Below, one piece after another: positions 52,710 to 62,700 of a DNA stretch of 64,000 nucleotides. Location: the NCBI GenBank assembly GCA_024235395.1, contig JACKMK010000003.1:1-64000 (forward strand), read 5' to 3'. The notes under the pieces were generated by a model. It saw only the letters and a list, made by a program, of their open reading frames with translations. It searched no databases and was not told the origin of the DNA. A program made the translations under genes and the position numbers. The first letter of the stretch is position 1, and every line of letters begins with the position of its first letter. The DNA is from Chromatiaceae bacterium. GTDB taxonomy: Bacteria > Pseudomonadota > Gammaproteobacteria > Chromatiales > Chromatiaceae.

Positions 52710-53393
52710 TCAGTTGAAGGTTGCCTGCCTGCGCAGCAGGTTCAGCCGTGCGGCAATCTGCAAAAGCCGGTCTGCTGCCGCGGCGGGTGCCGCCGTTATC
52801 CGCGCCAGGTGGTTTTCGGCATCGGCGTAGAGAGTGCTCAGCTGCTCCAGATCGAACAACTCCAGCGCCGCCGCAAGCGCCTCCGCATCGGCACTCAACA
52901 GCGTAGCGGCCAGCTCACCGGGTTCGATCGTGGTCTGCGGGTGCAGCAGGTCGGCAACCAGAGGATGAGCCAACAGGCCGAAGTGCGCCGCACGCGCCGC
53001 GCGTTCGTCGTGTAATTCCTTCGACGCCTGGGGATCGGATCCCGCAGCACGCTCGACGTTGCGCATGACGACCTCGATCAGCTGCGCAATCGCGGCCTGG
53101 TTCGAGGTGTGATCCTCGGCCAGCCCCGCCGAGGTCTCGTACAAGCGATCGAGATCCTCCTTCAATCCCAACACGACATCGCTGCCCGCGTTCGGCGCCA
53201 GTTCCGCCGCCCGCGTGACCACCTGCCGCAATTCAGTCAGAAACGCCACCAGCTCCTCGTGATCGTGGCGCTGCATCTCCAACAGTACCCCGCCGTCCGG
53301 CTCAGCGGACAGATCACCGAACAGCGGATTGCCGAGTTTGCGCCGGTAGTGTCGCTCGTGGCGCCCGGGGCGTTGACTGAAATTCGCGTGCAT
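52710..53393 (-). CDS. hypothetical helical protein
   Basis: 227 aa, predicted almost all alpha-helical with Ala/Leu/Glu heptad-like stretches. N-terminus is basic and Arg/His-rich (RPGRHERHYRRKLGNPLF), the middle acidic. No signal peptide or membrane helix. I do not recognise a family. It converges on the SIMPL gene and lies upstream of selO on the opposite orientation order (selO also minus, 69 bp gap). Confidence 0.72.
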   Translation of the reverse strand: MHANFSQRPGRHERHYRRKLGNPLFGDLSAEPDGGVLLEMQRHDHEELVAFLTELRQVVTRAAELAPNAGSDVVLGLKEDLDRLYETSAGLAEDHTSNQAAIAQLIEVVMRNVERAAGSDPQASKELHDERAARAAHFGLLAHPLVADLLHPQTTIEPGELAATLLSADAEALAAALELFDLEQLSTLYADAENHLARITAAPAAAADRLLQIAARLNLLRRQATFN

Positions 53394-53462
53394 CGCTGTC
53401 TCGCGTCATGGGGTGGGTTTGGACCGGGCCGATGATCTTAACCGGCCGGGCCCGGTCGGTGG

Positions 53463-54950
53463 TCACGACGAGCAACTCACCTCGAGATGCCGCCCCCAGT
53501 CCGGCGGTTCGAGCGCATAGGCGGCCATCTCCGGTTGATCGTCAAAGGGGCGCGCCAGCACCCGCTGCAACCGTTCGAGTTCACTGTAGTCGCCAACTTC
53601 GGCGCCCTCTATCGCCTGCTGTGCGAGGTAGTTGCGCAGGATGTAGCGCGGATTGACGGCACGCATCCTGGCGGCCCGCGACGTATCTTCGCTGCCTTCG
53701 GCGCGCAGCCGCGCACGGTAGACCCGCAACCAGCGATCGAACGCCGGCCGATCGACGAATCGGTCACGCAGCGGCCCGTCGCGCTCCGGATCCTGCAATG
53801 CAAGACCGCTCAGGTCGCGCATCAGATTCGTGTAATCGACCCGGTTCTCGGCGAACAAGCCGAGAAGATCCTCGGCGAGCTGCTGGTCCCCGGCGCGTTG
53901 ATCGCGCAGCCCGAGTTTCGCATTCATGCCGGCCGCATAGGTCGCGGCCAGGGTCGGCTGGTACTCAGCCAGTACCTCCTGGGCCTGTTCGGCTGCCGCC
54001 TCGCCATCCTCGGCGTCGATCAGCGGCAGCAACGCCTGCGCCAGGCAGGTGAGATTCCAGAGGCCGATCGACGGTTGGCGATCGAACGCGTATCGGCCAT
54101 GGTAGTCGGAATGGTTGCACACGAAGCCGGGATCGTAGGCATCCAGGAATCCGAACGGCCCATAGTCGAGCGTCAGGCCGAGGATGGACATGTTGTCGGT
54201 ATTCATCACGCCGTGGGCGAAGCCCACCAGTTGCCAGGCGGCGATCAGATTGGCGGTACGCCGCACCACCTCGCGCAAGAGGTCGAGATAGGGGGTGGAC
54301 GCATCCTGCAGCTGCGGAAAATCGTGGCCGATCACGTAGTCAGCCAACTGGCGAAGCTGGCGATACTGACCGCGGTAATAGAACACCTCGAACGAACCGA
54401 ACCGGACATGGCTGGGCGCCATCCGGACCAACAGGGCGCCGCGCTCGATGCGTTCGCGGTAGACCTCCTCGTCGCTGTCGAACAGACAGAGTGCGCGGGT
54501 GCTTGGAATGCCCAGCGCATGCATCGCCTCGGAACACAGGTATTCACGAATGCTCGAACGCAGCACTGCACGACCGTCGCCATCGCGTGAATACGGCGTC
54601 AATCCGGCACCCTTCAGCTGCAACTCCCAACGCTGACCCTGGCCGTTGACCACCTCGCCCAGGACGATCGCCCGGCCGTCGCCGAGCTGCGGCACATAAC
54701 GTCCGAACTGGTGTCCCGCGTAGCACATCGCCACGGGATCGCCGCCAGGCAATGGCGCAACCCCGGCCAGGCCCGCCACCGCCGACGCGTCGCGCAGGGC
54801 GTTGGGATCCAGATCGAGCAGACCGGCGGCCGCCTCGCTCACGCCGACGACATGGCTACCCCGAAGCGGGCTGGGTCTCACGGGGGTGTGAAACCCCGCC
54901 GGCATCCGCGCGTAGGTGTTGTCGAATTGCAGCTCGTCCAGGTGTTTCAT
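53463..54950 (-). CDS. selO: protein adenylyltransferase SelO (YdiU family)
   Basis: 495 aa pseudokinase that AMPylates proteins, protective in oxidative stress. Family blocks: FDNTYARMPAGFHTPVRPSP, CYAGHQFGRYVPQLGDGRAI, ELQLKGAGLTPYSRDGDGRA, VLRSSIREYLCSEAMHALG, FAHGVMNTDNMSILGLTLDY and YGPFGFLDAYDPGFVCNHSD, with the metal-binding Asn/Asp in NTDN and the DYGP segment. The protein ends in CSS, the Cys at the third-last position corresponding to the selenocysteine of eukaryotic SelO. Divergent from the thioredoxin-fusion gene. Confidence 0.95.
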   Translation of the reverse strand: MKHLDELQFDNTYARMPAGFHTPVRPSPLRGSHVVGVSEAAAGLLDLDPNALRDASAVAGLAGVAPLPGGDPVAMCYAGHQFGRYVPQLGDGRAIVLGEVVNGQGQRWELQLKGAGLTPYSRDGDGRAVLRSSIREYLCSEAMHALGIPSTRALCLFDSDEEVYRERIERGALLVRMAPSHVRFGSFEVFYYRGQYRQLRQLADYVIGHDFPQLQDASTPYLDLLREVVRRTANLIAAWQLVGFAHGVMNTDNMSILGLTLDYGPFGFLDAYDPGFVCNHSDYHGRYAFDRQPSIGLWNLTCLAQALLPLIDAEDGEAAAEQAQEVLAEYQPTLAATYAAGMNAKLGLRDQRAGDQQLAEDLLGLFAENRVDYTNLMRDLSGLALQDPERDGPLRDRFVDRPAFDRWLRVYRARLRAEGSEDTSRAARMRAVNPRYILRNYLAQQAIEGAEVGDYSELERLQRVLARPFDDQPEMAAYALEPPDWGRHLEVSCSS

Positions 54951-55011
54951 TGCGACGCATGCTGCGAGGCACGTGGCCGTCGATCAACCCATGAGTGGCA
55001 CGGGAATCTCC

Positions 55012-55017
55012 TATAAT
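55012..55017 (+). promoter_or_regulatory. consensus -10 box before the thioredoxin-fusion gene
   Basis: A perfect TATAAT sits 35 bp before the ATG at 55052 in the selO divergent region. No good -35 is seen 16-18 bp upstream, so it may need an activator or be fortuitous. Confidence 0.35.
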
Positions 55018-55051
55018 CGACCATCCGTTTCGAAACCCGATCCTCCTCCCG

Positions 55052-56323
55052 ATGACACGTATCCTGATTCTGGTGGTGCTGCTTGCGCAGAGTGGCAGCG
55101 CATTCGCCGAACGGGTGGTGACGACGGACCAGGGCGACGAGATACCGGTACAGGTCTATCCGGCGGCGGGCGAGCGGCTGATGATCTGGCTGCCGAGCGA
55201 ATTCGGCACCACGCCGCGCCGCAGTGCACTGGCCACGGCACTGGCCGCGCGTGGCGTCGAGGTCTGGTCACCCGATCTGCATTCCGCCTGGTTCCTGCCG
55301 ACCGGCCGCTACAGCCTGAACGATGTCGACCCCGCCGCCGTCGGCGCCGTATTGAAAGCGGCGCTCGCCGAGACCGACAAGACCCTGTACTTCATGGCCG
55401 AAGGACGCAGCGTGGCGCTGGCCCTGGCCACGGTACGTGCGTGGCAGACCGCGACCGACGACACCTCGAGGCTCGGCGGCCTGCTCGCGTTCAGTCCAAA
55501 TCTCTATCTGCGCACACCCCAGGGCGGCGAAACCGCGGACTACCTGCCGATCGCCACAGCCAGCAACCTGCCCGTATACATCCTGCAGCCCCGGGAATCG
55601 GCGGGTTTCTGGCACGTGGCCGACGACGTGCGCGCGCTGGAGCACGGCGGCAGCCCCGTGTTTGTGCACGTCCTGGAGCGGGTATCCGATGGTTTCCATG
55701 CGCGAGTGGACTTCAGCCCGGCCGAAGAGGCGATGACACGGCGGCTGCCGGAGGTGTTGCTGCAGGCGCTCGAGCTCCTCGCCGGGTACGGTGGCACGCC
55801 CCCGCAGCCCGCCCCGCTGCACGGCGATGCCCTGCCGCCACAGCGTCCCGACGGCAGCACGCTGCTACGCCCGGTCGCCGAGATCCGGGACGCACCCGAC
55901 CTTGCACTGCCGAGTCTGGACGGTGACCTGATCAGGCTCGACGATCTGCGTGGCAGCGTGGTACTGGTGAACTTCTGGGCCACCTGGTGTCCTCCCTGTG
56001 TCGAGGAGATCCCTTCACTGCAGCGCCTCTACCGAAGGCTGCAGCCCCACGGCATGGAAATCCTCGCCGTGGATGTCGGCGAGGACGCCGTGACGATGCG
56101 CGCCTTTCTCAAGGACAAGCCGGTCGAGTTCCCTGTACTGATGGACACCCAGGGCGACGCACTGCGGCGTTGGGGTGTCTATGCCTTCCCCACGACGCTG
56201 GTACTCGATCGTCAGCACCGGATTCGGTACGCGGTGTTCGGCGCGTTCGACTGGAATAGCGATGAAGTCGTCGCGACACTGCAACCGCTGTTGAACGACG
56301 GGCAGGCACCTGACGCACGCTGA
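55052..56323 (+). CDS. exported fusion: hydrolase-like domain + TlpA-type thioredoxin
   Basis: 423 aa. Signal peptide MTRILILVVLLAQSGSAFA. Residues about 25-265 look like an alpha/beta-hydrolase-related domain (GERLMIWLPSEFG, EVWSPDLHSAWFLPTGR, TLYFMAEGRSVALALATV in place of a canonical G-x-S-x-G), probably catalytically changed. Residues about 285-415 form a thioredoxin/TlpA domain with the redox pair in FWATWCPPCVEEIP, LAVDVGEDAVTMRAFL and the cis-Pro in VYAFPTTLVLD. So a periplasmic thiol-disulfide protein with an unusual N-terminal partner. ATG 55052 chosen over 54995 for the clean signal peptide. Confidence 0.82.
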   Translation: MTRILILVVLLAQSGSAFAERVVTTDQGDEIPVQVYPAAGERLMIWLPSEFGTTPRRSALATALAARGVEVWSPDLHSAWFLPTGRYSLNDVDPAAVGAVLKAALAETDKTLYFMAEGRSVALALATVRAWQTATDDTSRLGGLLAFSPNLYLRTPQGGETADYLPIATASNLPVYILQPRESAGFWHVADDVRALEHGGSPVFVHVLERVSDGFHARVDFSPAEEAMTRRLPEVLLQALELLAGYGGTPPQPAPLHGDALPPQRPDGSTLLRPVAEIRDAPDLALPSLDGDLIRLDDLRGSVVLVNFWATWCPPCVEEIPSLQRLYRRLQPHGMEILAVDVGEDAVTMRAFLKDKPVEFPVLMDTQGDALRRWGVYAFPTTLVLDRQHRIRYAVFGAFDWNSDEVVATLQPLLNDGQAPDAR

Positions 56324-56471
56324 TCCTGACCCCGGGTTTTACCGCCTATCCGAAGCACCTTCCCTGCCCTGATGGCCTGCCACCCGACCTTCAAGTCGAA
56401 CGCGCTGCGGTCGCTATAAACGACACACCGCTGTGCGTTCGGCGCACAGCACAGTCGCCGCGAACACATCG

Positions 56472-59400
56472 ATGCCAGAACTGCCGAACGCTGCCGCGAC
56501 CACCACCGCCCCCTCCAGTCGCCGAGTCGCCGGCGGTCCGCGTCGGGTCGACCGAGCGTTCTGGGTCGTCAGCCTGATCATCGCGATGAGCGACGCGCTG
56601 TTGATCTACTTCAACTACCACTCCACCCATGCGGTGGTGCTTGAGAACCTGACCGCCGACGGCGTCCGCCAGGAGACCACATTCCAACTCAATCTGCGCA
56701 ACCAGGGCCTGCAGATGCAGCAGTTCGCCGCCTATCTGGCCAACCAGCCCGCGGTACAGGCGCTGTTTGTCGAGGGCCGTCGCGCTGTCGAACAGGAGGG
56801 TGGCGGCCGCGGCGGCGAACGTGCCGCCGCCCTGCGACAGCGCCTGTTCGACCTGATCTCGCCCGGTTGGCAGAAGATCACCGGCGACTACCAGGTACGT
56901 CAGCTGCACTTCCATCTGGGGCCCGGCGACACGTCGTTTCTGCGCGTGCACGAGCCCTCCAAGTTCGGTGATGACCTGTCGTCGGTGCGGCACACGATCA
57001 CACATGCCATCCGCAACAACGAGCCGACCCAGGGGTTCGAGTCGGGGCGGGTCTATCCGGGCATCCGTGGCGTCGTGCCGATCACCACCGACGGGGACCA
57101 AGATGCGCCGGCACAGGTCGTCGGCGCCCTCGAGGCCGGCAGCTCGTTCGCCCAGATGCTGCAAATGCTCGAGACGGACACCGGGACCCTGTATGCGGTA
57201 CTGATGACCGAAGCCCATTTCCGGCGCACCCACTGGCCGGCGTACGCGGCGCAACTGCTCAAACAACGGCCGCTGGCCGGCGAATGGTTCATCGAGGCCA
57301 CGTCGGATGAACCGACGGTCCGGCAGATGCTGAAGGACCGAGAAGTCACGGCGACACTCGGCGGACGGCAGGCAGAGATCGTCCGGATCAACGGCACGCC
57401 CTACGGCGTCTACAGCTTCCCGTTCCGCGACTTTCTCCGAACCATTGATCCTTCACAGCCGCCGATCGGAATGGTCGTGGCGTGGCGCGATGCCAGTGGC
57501 CCGCTCGCGGCCGCCGACAAGACGCTGAAGACCAATCTGGCCATCGGCGCATTCGGTTTCCTGGTCGTCGAGATCCTGCTGTTCACCGCCTGGAGCATCA
57601 CACGAGGCCGCCTGCAGCGTGCGATCGACAACGGTCTGAGCGAACTCTCGCAGACCAACGGGACGCTGCAACAGGAGGTCGCGCGGCGCGAGCATTCGGA
57701 GGCGAAGCTCAGGGACTACCAGGGTCAGCTGGAGCTTATCGTCGCGCAACGCACGCATTCACTGAGCGAAACGGTCGACGCCCTGCAGCAGCAGATCACA
57801 CAGCGCCAGGCCGCGGAGCAGGCGCTGCAGTACCAGCGCGACCAGGCGCAGGTAACCTTGCGCTCGATCGTCGATGGCGTGATCACCACCGATGCACAGT
57901 GTCGCGTGCAATATCTCAACCCGGCCGCTGAACAGCTGACCGGTTGGACGCTGGCCGAAGCCGCCGGCATGCACCTCGGTGAGGTGTTCGACGCCCGCGA
58001 CATGGACAGGTCCGGGAGCAGACCGGCCTTCGCGAGCTGCCTTGCCGGTGATTGCGAGCAACAGCACAGTGAAAACACCGAACTTACCCGGCGCGATGGC
58101 AAGACGCTGACGGTGGAGCACTCCACTTCACGCATACGCGACGAAAGCGGCCGCGGAGTCGGACTGGTGCTGGTATTTCACGACGACACCGCGACGAGGG
58201 AATTGGCGGTGCAGTTGTCCTACCAAGCCTCGCACGATGCATTGACCGGCTTGGTCAACCGCCGCGTCATCGAGATGGAACTGCGCGACGCGCTGCGTGC
58301 CAGTCGCGCCGACGACTCCGAGCACGCCTTTCTTTACGTCGATCTCGATCAGTTCAAGGTGGTCAACGACACCTGCGGACACGTGGCAGGCGACGAACTG
58401 CTGCGACAACTGACCAAGCTGCTACAGAAGAAGACCCGCAAGACCGACTGCCTGGCGCGCCTGGGTGGTGACGAGTTCGGTCTGCTGTTGCGCGATTGCG
58501 GCCCACAGAAGGCGCGCGCCATCGCCGACGGCCTGCTGGAGACGCTCCGCAGTTTCCGGTTCGTCTGGGAACAACACACCTTCAAGATCGGGGCAAGCAT
58601 CGGCGTCGCATCGATCGACGCCCAACTGGAGAGCGTCGAGGCGGCGATGAGCGCCGCGGACTCGGCCTGCTACCTGGCGAAGGAGAAGGGTCGCGGTCGT
58701 GTCCATCTCTCATTGCGCGACGACGCCGAGCTCACCACACGGCGTGGCGAGATGCAGTGGGTCTCGCGTATCCAAAAGGCGATCACCGACGACCGCCTGG
58801 TGTTGTTCGGGCAGTCCATCGTTCCGGTTCACGCCGGCAACCACGCGGATATGCACCAGGAGATCCTGGTTCGCATGCTCGACGAGAACGGCGAACTGAT
58901 CGCGCCGAATGCGTTCATACCGGCTGCGGAAAGGTACGGCATCATGCCGGAGATCGACCGCTGGATCATCGGCCGGGCTTTCCAGTTGATGCAGCGCTCC
59001 CAGCTCCTGTGGCCGGGCAATCCGGAGGGCTGGTTCAGCATCAACCTGTCCGGTGAAACGATGGCCGACGATGCCACACTCGGCTATATCCGCGAACAAC
59101 TGAAACGGTTCGACATCGATCCCCGCCAGGTGTGTTTCGAAGTCACCGAGACCGCCGCGATCGCCAACATGTCATCGGCGATAGACCTGATGACGGAACT
59201 CAAGGGCGACGGCTGCCGCTTTGCGCTCGACGACTTCGGCAGCGGCTTGTCGAGCTTTGGCTACCTGAAGGCCCTTCCCGTCGACTTCCTGAAGATCGAC
59301 GGCGAGTTCGTAAGAAACCTCACCCAGAACCCGATCGACCGGGTCATGGTCAACGCGATCAACGACGTGGGCCACGCGATGAACCTGCGCACGATCGCAG

Positions 59401-59519
59401 AGTTCGTCGAGGACGCCGCCACGATGTCGGAGTTGCGTCGCATCGGCGTCGACTACGCACAGGGCTATGGCGTCGCCGCACCGGTGGTACTTGCAGTGAC
59501 CCAGACCGGGACCGACTGA
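56472..59519 (+). CDS. membrane GGDEF-EAL protein with Cache-like sensor and PAS
   Basis: 1015 aa bifunctional cyclic di-GMP enzyme. Order: TM (about 28-46), large periplasmic Cache-like sensor (about 50-345), TM (about 358-376), coiled coil, PAS (about 460-575), GGDEF (RLGGDEFGLLLRD) and EAL (starting EILVRMLDENGE). The EAL catalytic set appears complete: EIL, INLSGETM, FEVTETAAI and LDDFGSGLSSFGYLKALPVD. Both activities may be functional. The ATG at 56472 is used; one at 56433 is possible. Stands alone, followed by a hybrid histidine kinase. Confidence 0.92.
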   Translation: MPELPNAAATTTAPSSRRVAGGPRRVDRAFWVVSLIIAMSDALLIYFNYHSTHAVVLENLTADGVRQETTFQLNLRNQGLQMQQFAAYLANQPAVQALFVEGRRAVEQEGGGRGGERAAALRQRLFDLISPGWQKITGDYQVRQLHFHLGPGDTSFLRVHEPSKFGDDLSSVRHTITHAIRNNEPTQGFESGRVYPGIRGVVPITTDGDQDAPAQVVGALEAGSSFAQMLQMLETDTGTLYAVLMTEAHFRRTHWPAYAAQLLKQRPLAGEWFIEATSDEPTVRQMLKDREVTATLGGRQAEIVRINGTPYGVYSFPFRDFLRTIDPSQPPIGMVVAWRDASGPLAAADKTLKTNLAIGAFGFLVVEILLFTAWSITRGRLQRAIDNGLSELSQTNGTLQQEVARREHSEAKLRDYQGQLELIVAQRTHSLSETVDALQQQITQRQAAEQALQYQRDQAQVTLRSIVDGVITTDAQCRVQYLNPAAEQLTGWTLAEAAGMHLGEVFDARDMDRSGSRPAFASCLAGDCEQQHSENTELTRRDGKTLTVEHSTSRIRDESGRGVGLVLVFHDDTATRELAVQLSYQASHDALTGLVNRRVIEMELRDALRASRADDSEHAFLYVDLDQFKVVNDTCGHVAGDELLRQLTKLLQKKTRKTDCLARLGGDEFGLLLRDCGPQKARAIADGLLETLRSFRFVWEQHTFKIGASIGVASIDAQLESVEAAMSAADSACYLAKEKGRGRVHLSLRDDAELTTRRGEMQWVSRIQKAITDDRLVLFGQSIVPVHAGNHADMHQEILVRMLDENGELIAPNAFIPAAERYGIMPEIDRWIIGRAFQLMQRSQLLWPGNPEGWFSINLSGETMADDATLGYIREQLKRFDIDPRQVCFEVTETAAIANMSSAIDLMTELKGDGCRFALDDFGSGLSSFGYLKALPVDFLKIDGEFVRNLTQNPIDRVMVNAINDVGHAMNLRTIAEFVEDAATMSELRRIGVDYAQGYGVAAPVVLAVTQTGTD

Positions 59520-59765
59520 GGGACCGGCCTCACCCGCCCCGGAGACTTGCGGCTGTTGGCGCACGAGGCGCCCGACAACGCCGCCATTGGGCCGCCCGGC
59601 GGCACGCTGGGTGGAGGGTTCGGCGGTCTCCAGATTGCCGAAGTCGCGCCGATCTAACAGACATTCCGCCTTCCGGCGGGGACGCATCCATATCGATGCG
59701 GTGCAACCACACAGGACACGTCCCATGAGAGATCCGCGAGGCCTCAATTTCGCTGCCGAACCCGG

Positions 59766-62700
59766 GTGACCGACGCCGTGCCGGACACCACCGACCCGCC
59801 CATCGACGGCCGGCGCGACGCCATCCTGGCCGAGTCCCTGCAAGCGCTGGGCGTCGGCACCTGGAGATACGACCACGCCGCCGATCGGCTGCGTGCGACC
59901 GGCGTGCCCGCAGGGCTCCCCGGCGCTGCGCAGAAGGTGGCGGCGGGGATACGGCTGCGTACGCTGCTGTCCCGACTGCATCCCGAGGACATGCGCCGCG
60001 TGCAGGCCGGGATCGAGGCGTCCATCGCCGGCCGGAGACCACTGGACATCGCGTTCCGTGTCCGCGAAACGGACGGTTGGCGCTGGCTTCGTGCCGTCGG
60101 ACGCACCGAGCTGTGGGATGCGCGCGGCAGGCCTTGGATCAGCACAGGCGTGTATTCGGACATCACCGTGCACGATGCTGCCCGGCAGGACGCCGAGGAT
60201 GCAGCGGGCACGCGGGAGCGCAATTGGCGCAGCCTGTTCGACAGCGTCGATGAGACGATCTTCGTTCAAAGCCTGGACGGACAGGTGCTGGACGCCAATC
60301 GCGCGGCTTCGTCGATGTACGGAATGCCGCGCGAGCAACTGCTCGGGTGCTCACTGTCGGATCTCGCAGCGCCCGGGCGCAACAATCCTGCCGACTTGGG
60401 GCGCCGCTTCGCCGACGCGGCTCAGGGTACCGCGCAACGCTTTTTGATGTGGACCGCACGTGACGGCGAGGTCTTCCCGGTCGAGATGCACCTGACGCGC
60501 GGCAGCTACTCGGGCGACCCTGCTGTGATTGCCATGGCACATGACGTCAGTGCCCGGCTGGTGACCGAGCAGGCATTGCGCGCCATGGACGCGCGTCGCC
60601 AGCACCTGATGGAGGCATCGGTCGACGGCATTGCGATCATCGACGGGTCACATCGCGTGGTCGAGGCCAACCGACGTTTTGCCGAGATGCTCGGATACGC
60701 GCCCGACGAGGTGCTGCAGCTGCACACCTGGGACTGGGAAGCGACGTTCAGCCAGCAGGAGATACGCGAACAGTTTGCCGATCTTTCCCAGGTCAACACG
60801 CGGTTCGAAACCCGCCATCGGCGCAAAGACGGCACAGAGTTCGATGTCGAGGTTGGCGCCAGCGGGGTCATTGTCGATGGTCGCCCCGTGGTGTTCACGG
60901 TGTGCAGGGACATTACCGACCGCAAGCTTGCAGAAGCGGCTCTGCGCGACAGCGAATCGGGCTTTCACTCCCTGTTCAACAACATGACCGAGGGCGTCGC
61001 CCTGCACGAGATGGTGGCCGACGGGCACGGCGTCGCGACCGAATACCGTATCATCGACGTGAATCCACGCTTCGCGGAGATCCTTGGCGTCAGTCGGGAG
61101 CGCGTCGTGAACAAGCTCTCGTGCGAGGCTTACGGGGTCGTATCGCCACCTTACCTCGAGACATTCGCGCAGGTCGTATCGACCCAAAGACCGACGCTGT
61201 TCGAGACCTATTTCGCGCCGCTGGACATGCACTTTTCGATCTCCGTGGCACCCTGGCGCAACAACGGCTTTGCCACCATCTTCACCGACATCAGCGAGCG
61301 CTTCCGGTCTGAGCAGGTGATCAAGGAGAGTCGCGAACGACTCGATGCCCTGGTTCAGCAGGCCGCCGACGGGATCGTGCTGATCGACGTGAACACGCTG
61401 GACATCGTCGAGTTCAACAACGCCGCGTGCACGACCCTTGGCTACGAACGGGAGGAATTCGCCCAGCTGGAACTGTCGCAGATCAACCCGGCGTTCGATG
61501 CAACCACGATACGCAGGATGATGAGGCAGATCGCCGACGATGGTGTCGGCGACTTCGAGACCCTGCACCGGCACAAGAAAGGACATGACTTGCACATGCG
61601 GGTCACGAACCGTCCGGTGCGGGTGGGCGGACGTACCTACGTGGTCGCGATCTGGACCGACGTGACCCAGCAGAAGGTCGCCGAAGGTCGCTTGCGCGAG
61701 GCGGAGGCGCGCTGGAAGTTCGCGTTGGAAGGCAGCGGCCTCGGCGTATGGGACTGGGACGTGCAATCCAATCACGTGTACTTTTCACCGTTGTGGAAGA
61801 TGCTGATCGGCTACGCCGACGAAGAGTTCCCGAACACCTACCAGGCCTGGGCGGACAATCTGCACCCCGACGACCGGCGCAACGTGATGAAGCTGGTACA
61901 GGAGCACATGCGCGGCGAACGCGATGAATTCGTTGTCGAATACCGCCTGCGTCACAAACTGGGATACTGGAAATGGATCCAGGCCCGCGGCCTGATCATC
62001 GAACGCGACCCGCAGGGCGAACCGCTACGCATGACCGGGGTGCACGTCGACATCGACAGGCAAAAACTCGCCGAGCAGGAATTGCAGGCACATCGGGAAC
62101 TGCTCGAGCAGCAGGTGACTGCACGTACCGCCGAACTGGTGGCGGCACGCGATGCGGCGGAATCGGCAAACCGCACCAAGACGACCTTCCTGGCCAACAT
62201 GAGCCACGAGATCCGTACCCCTTTGAACGCGATACTCGGCATGGCCAGTCTGATCAAGCGTTCGGGCGTGACCACCCAGCAGGCCAGCCAGCTACGCAAG
62301 CTGCAAGGTGCCGGGGAACATCTGCTGGAGGTCATCAATGCGATCCTGGACCTCTCCAAGATAGAGGCCGGCAGGTTCGAACTCGCACACATCGCGGTCG
62401 ACGTGACCCGGGTCATTCACAATGTCGCGGCTTTGATCGAGGAGCGACGACAGGCCAAAGGGCTTGAGCTCGAGATCGATCAGCAGATTGCCGTGCAGCC
62501 ACTGCTGGGTGATGCACCACGCGTGCAGCAGGCGTTGCTGAACTACGCGGCGAATGCCGTCAAGTTCACCGAGTCCGGCACGATCGTGCTGCGTGCTCTT
62601 CAGGAATCCGAAACAGACACGCAACTGTGCGTCCGTTTCGAGGTCAGCGACACCGGCATCGGCATTGAGGCCGACAAGCTGGCCAGGCTTTTCACCTCTT

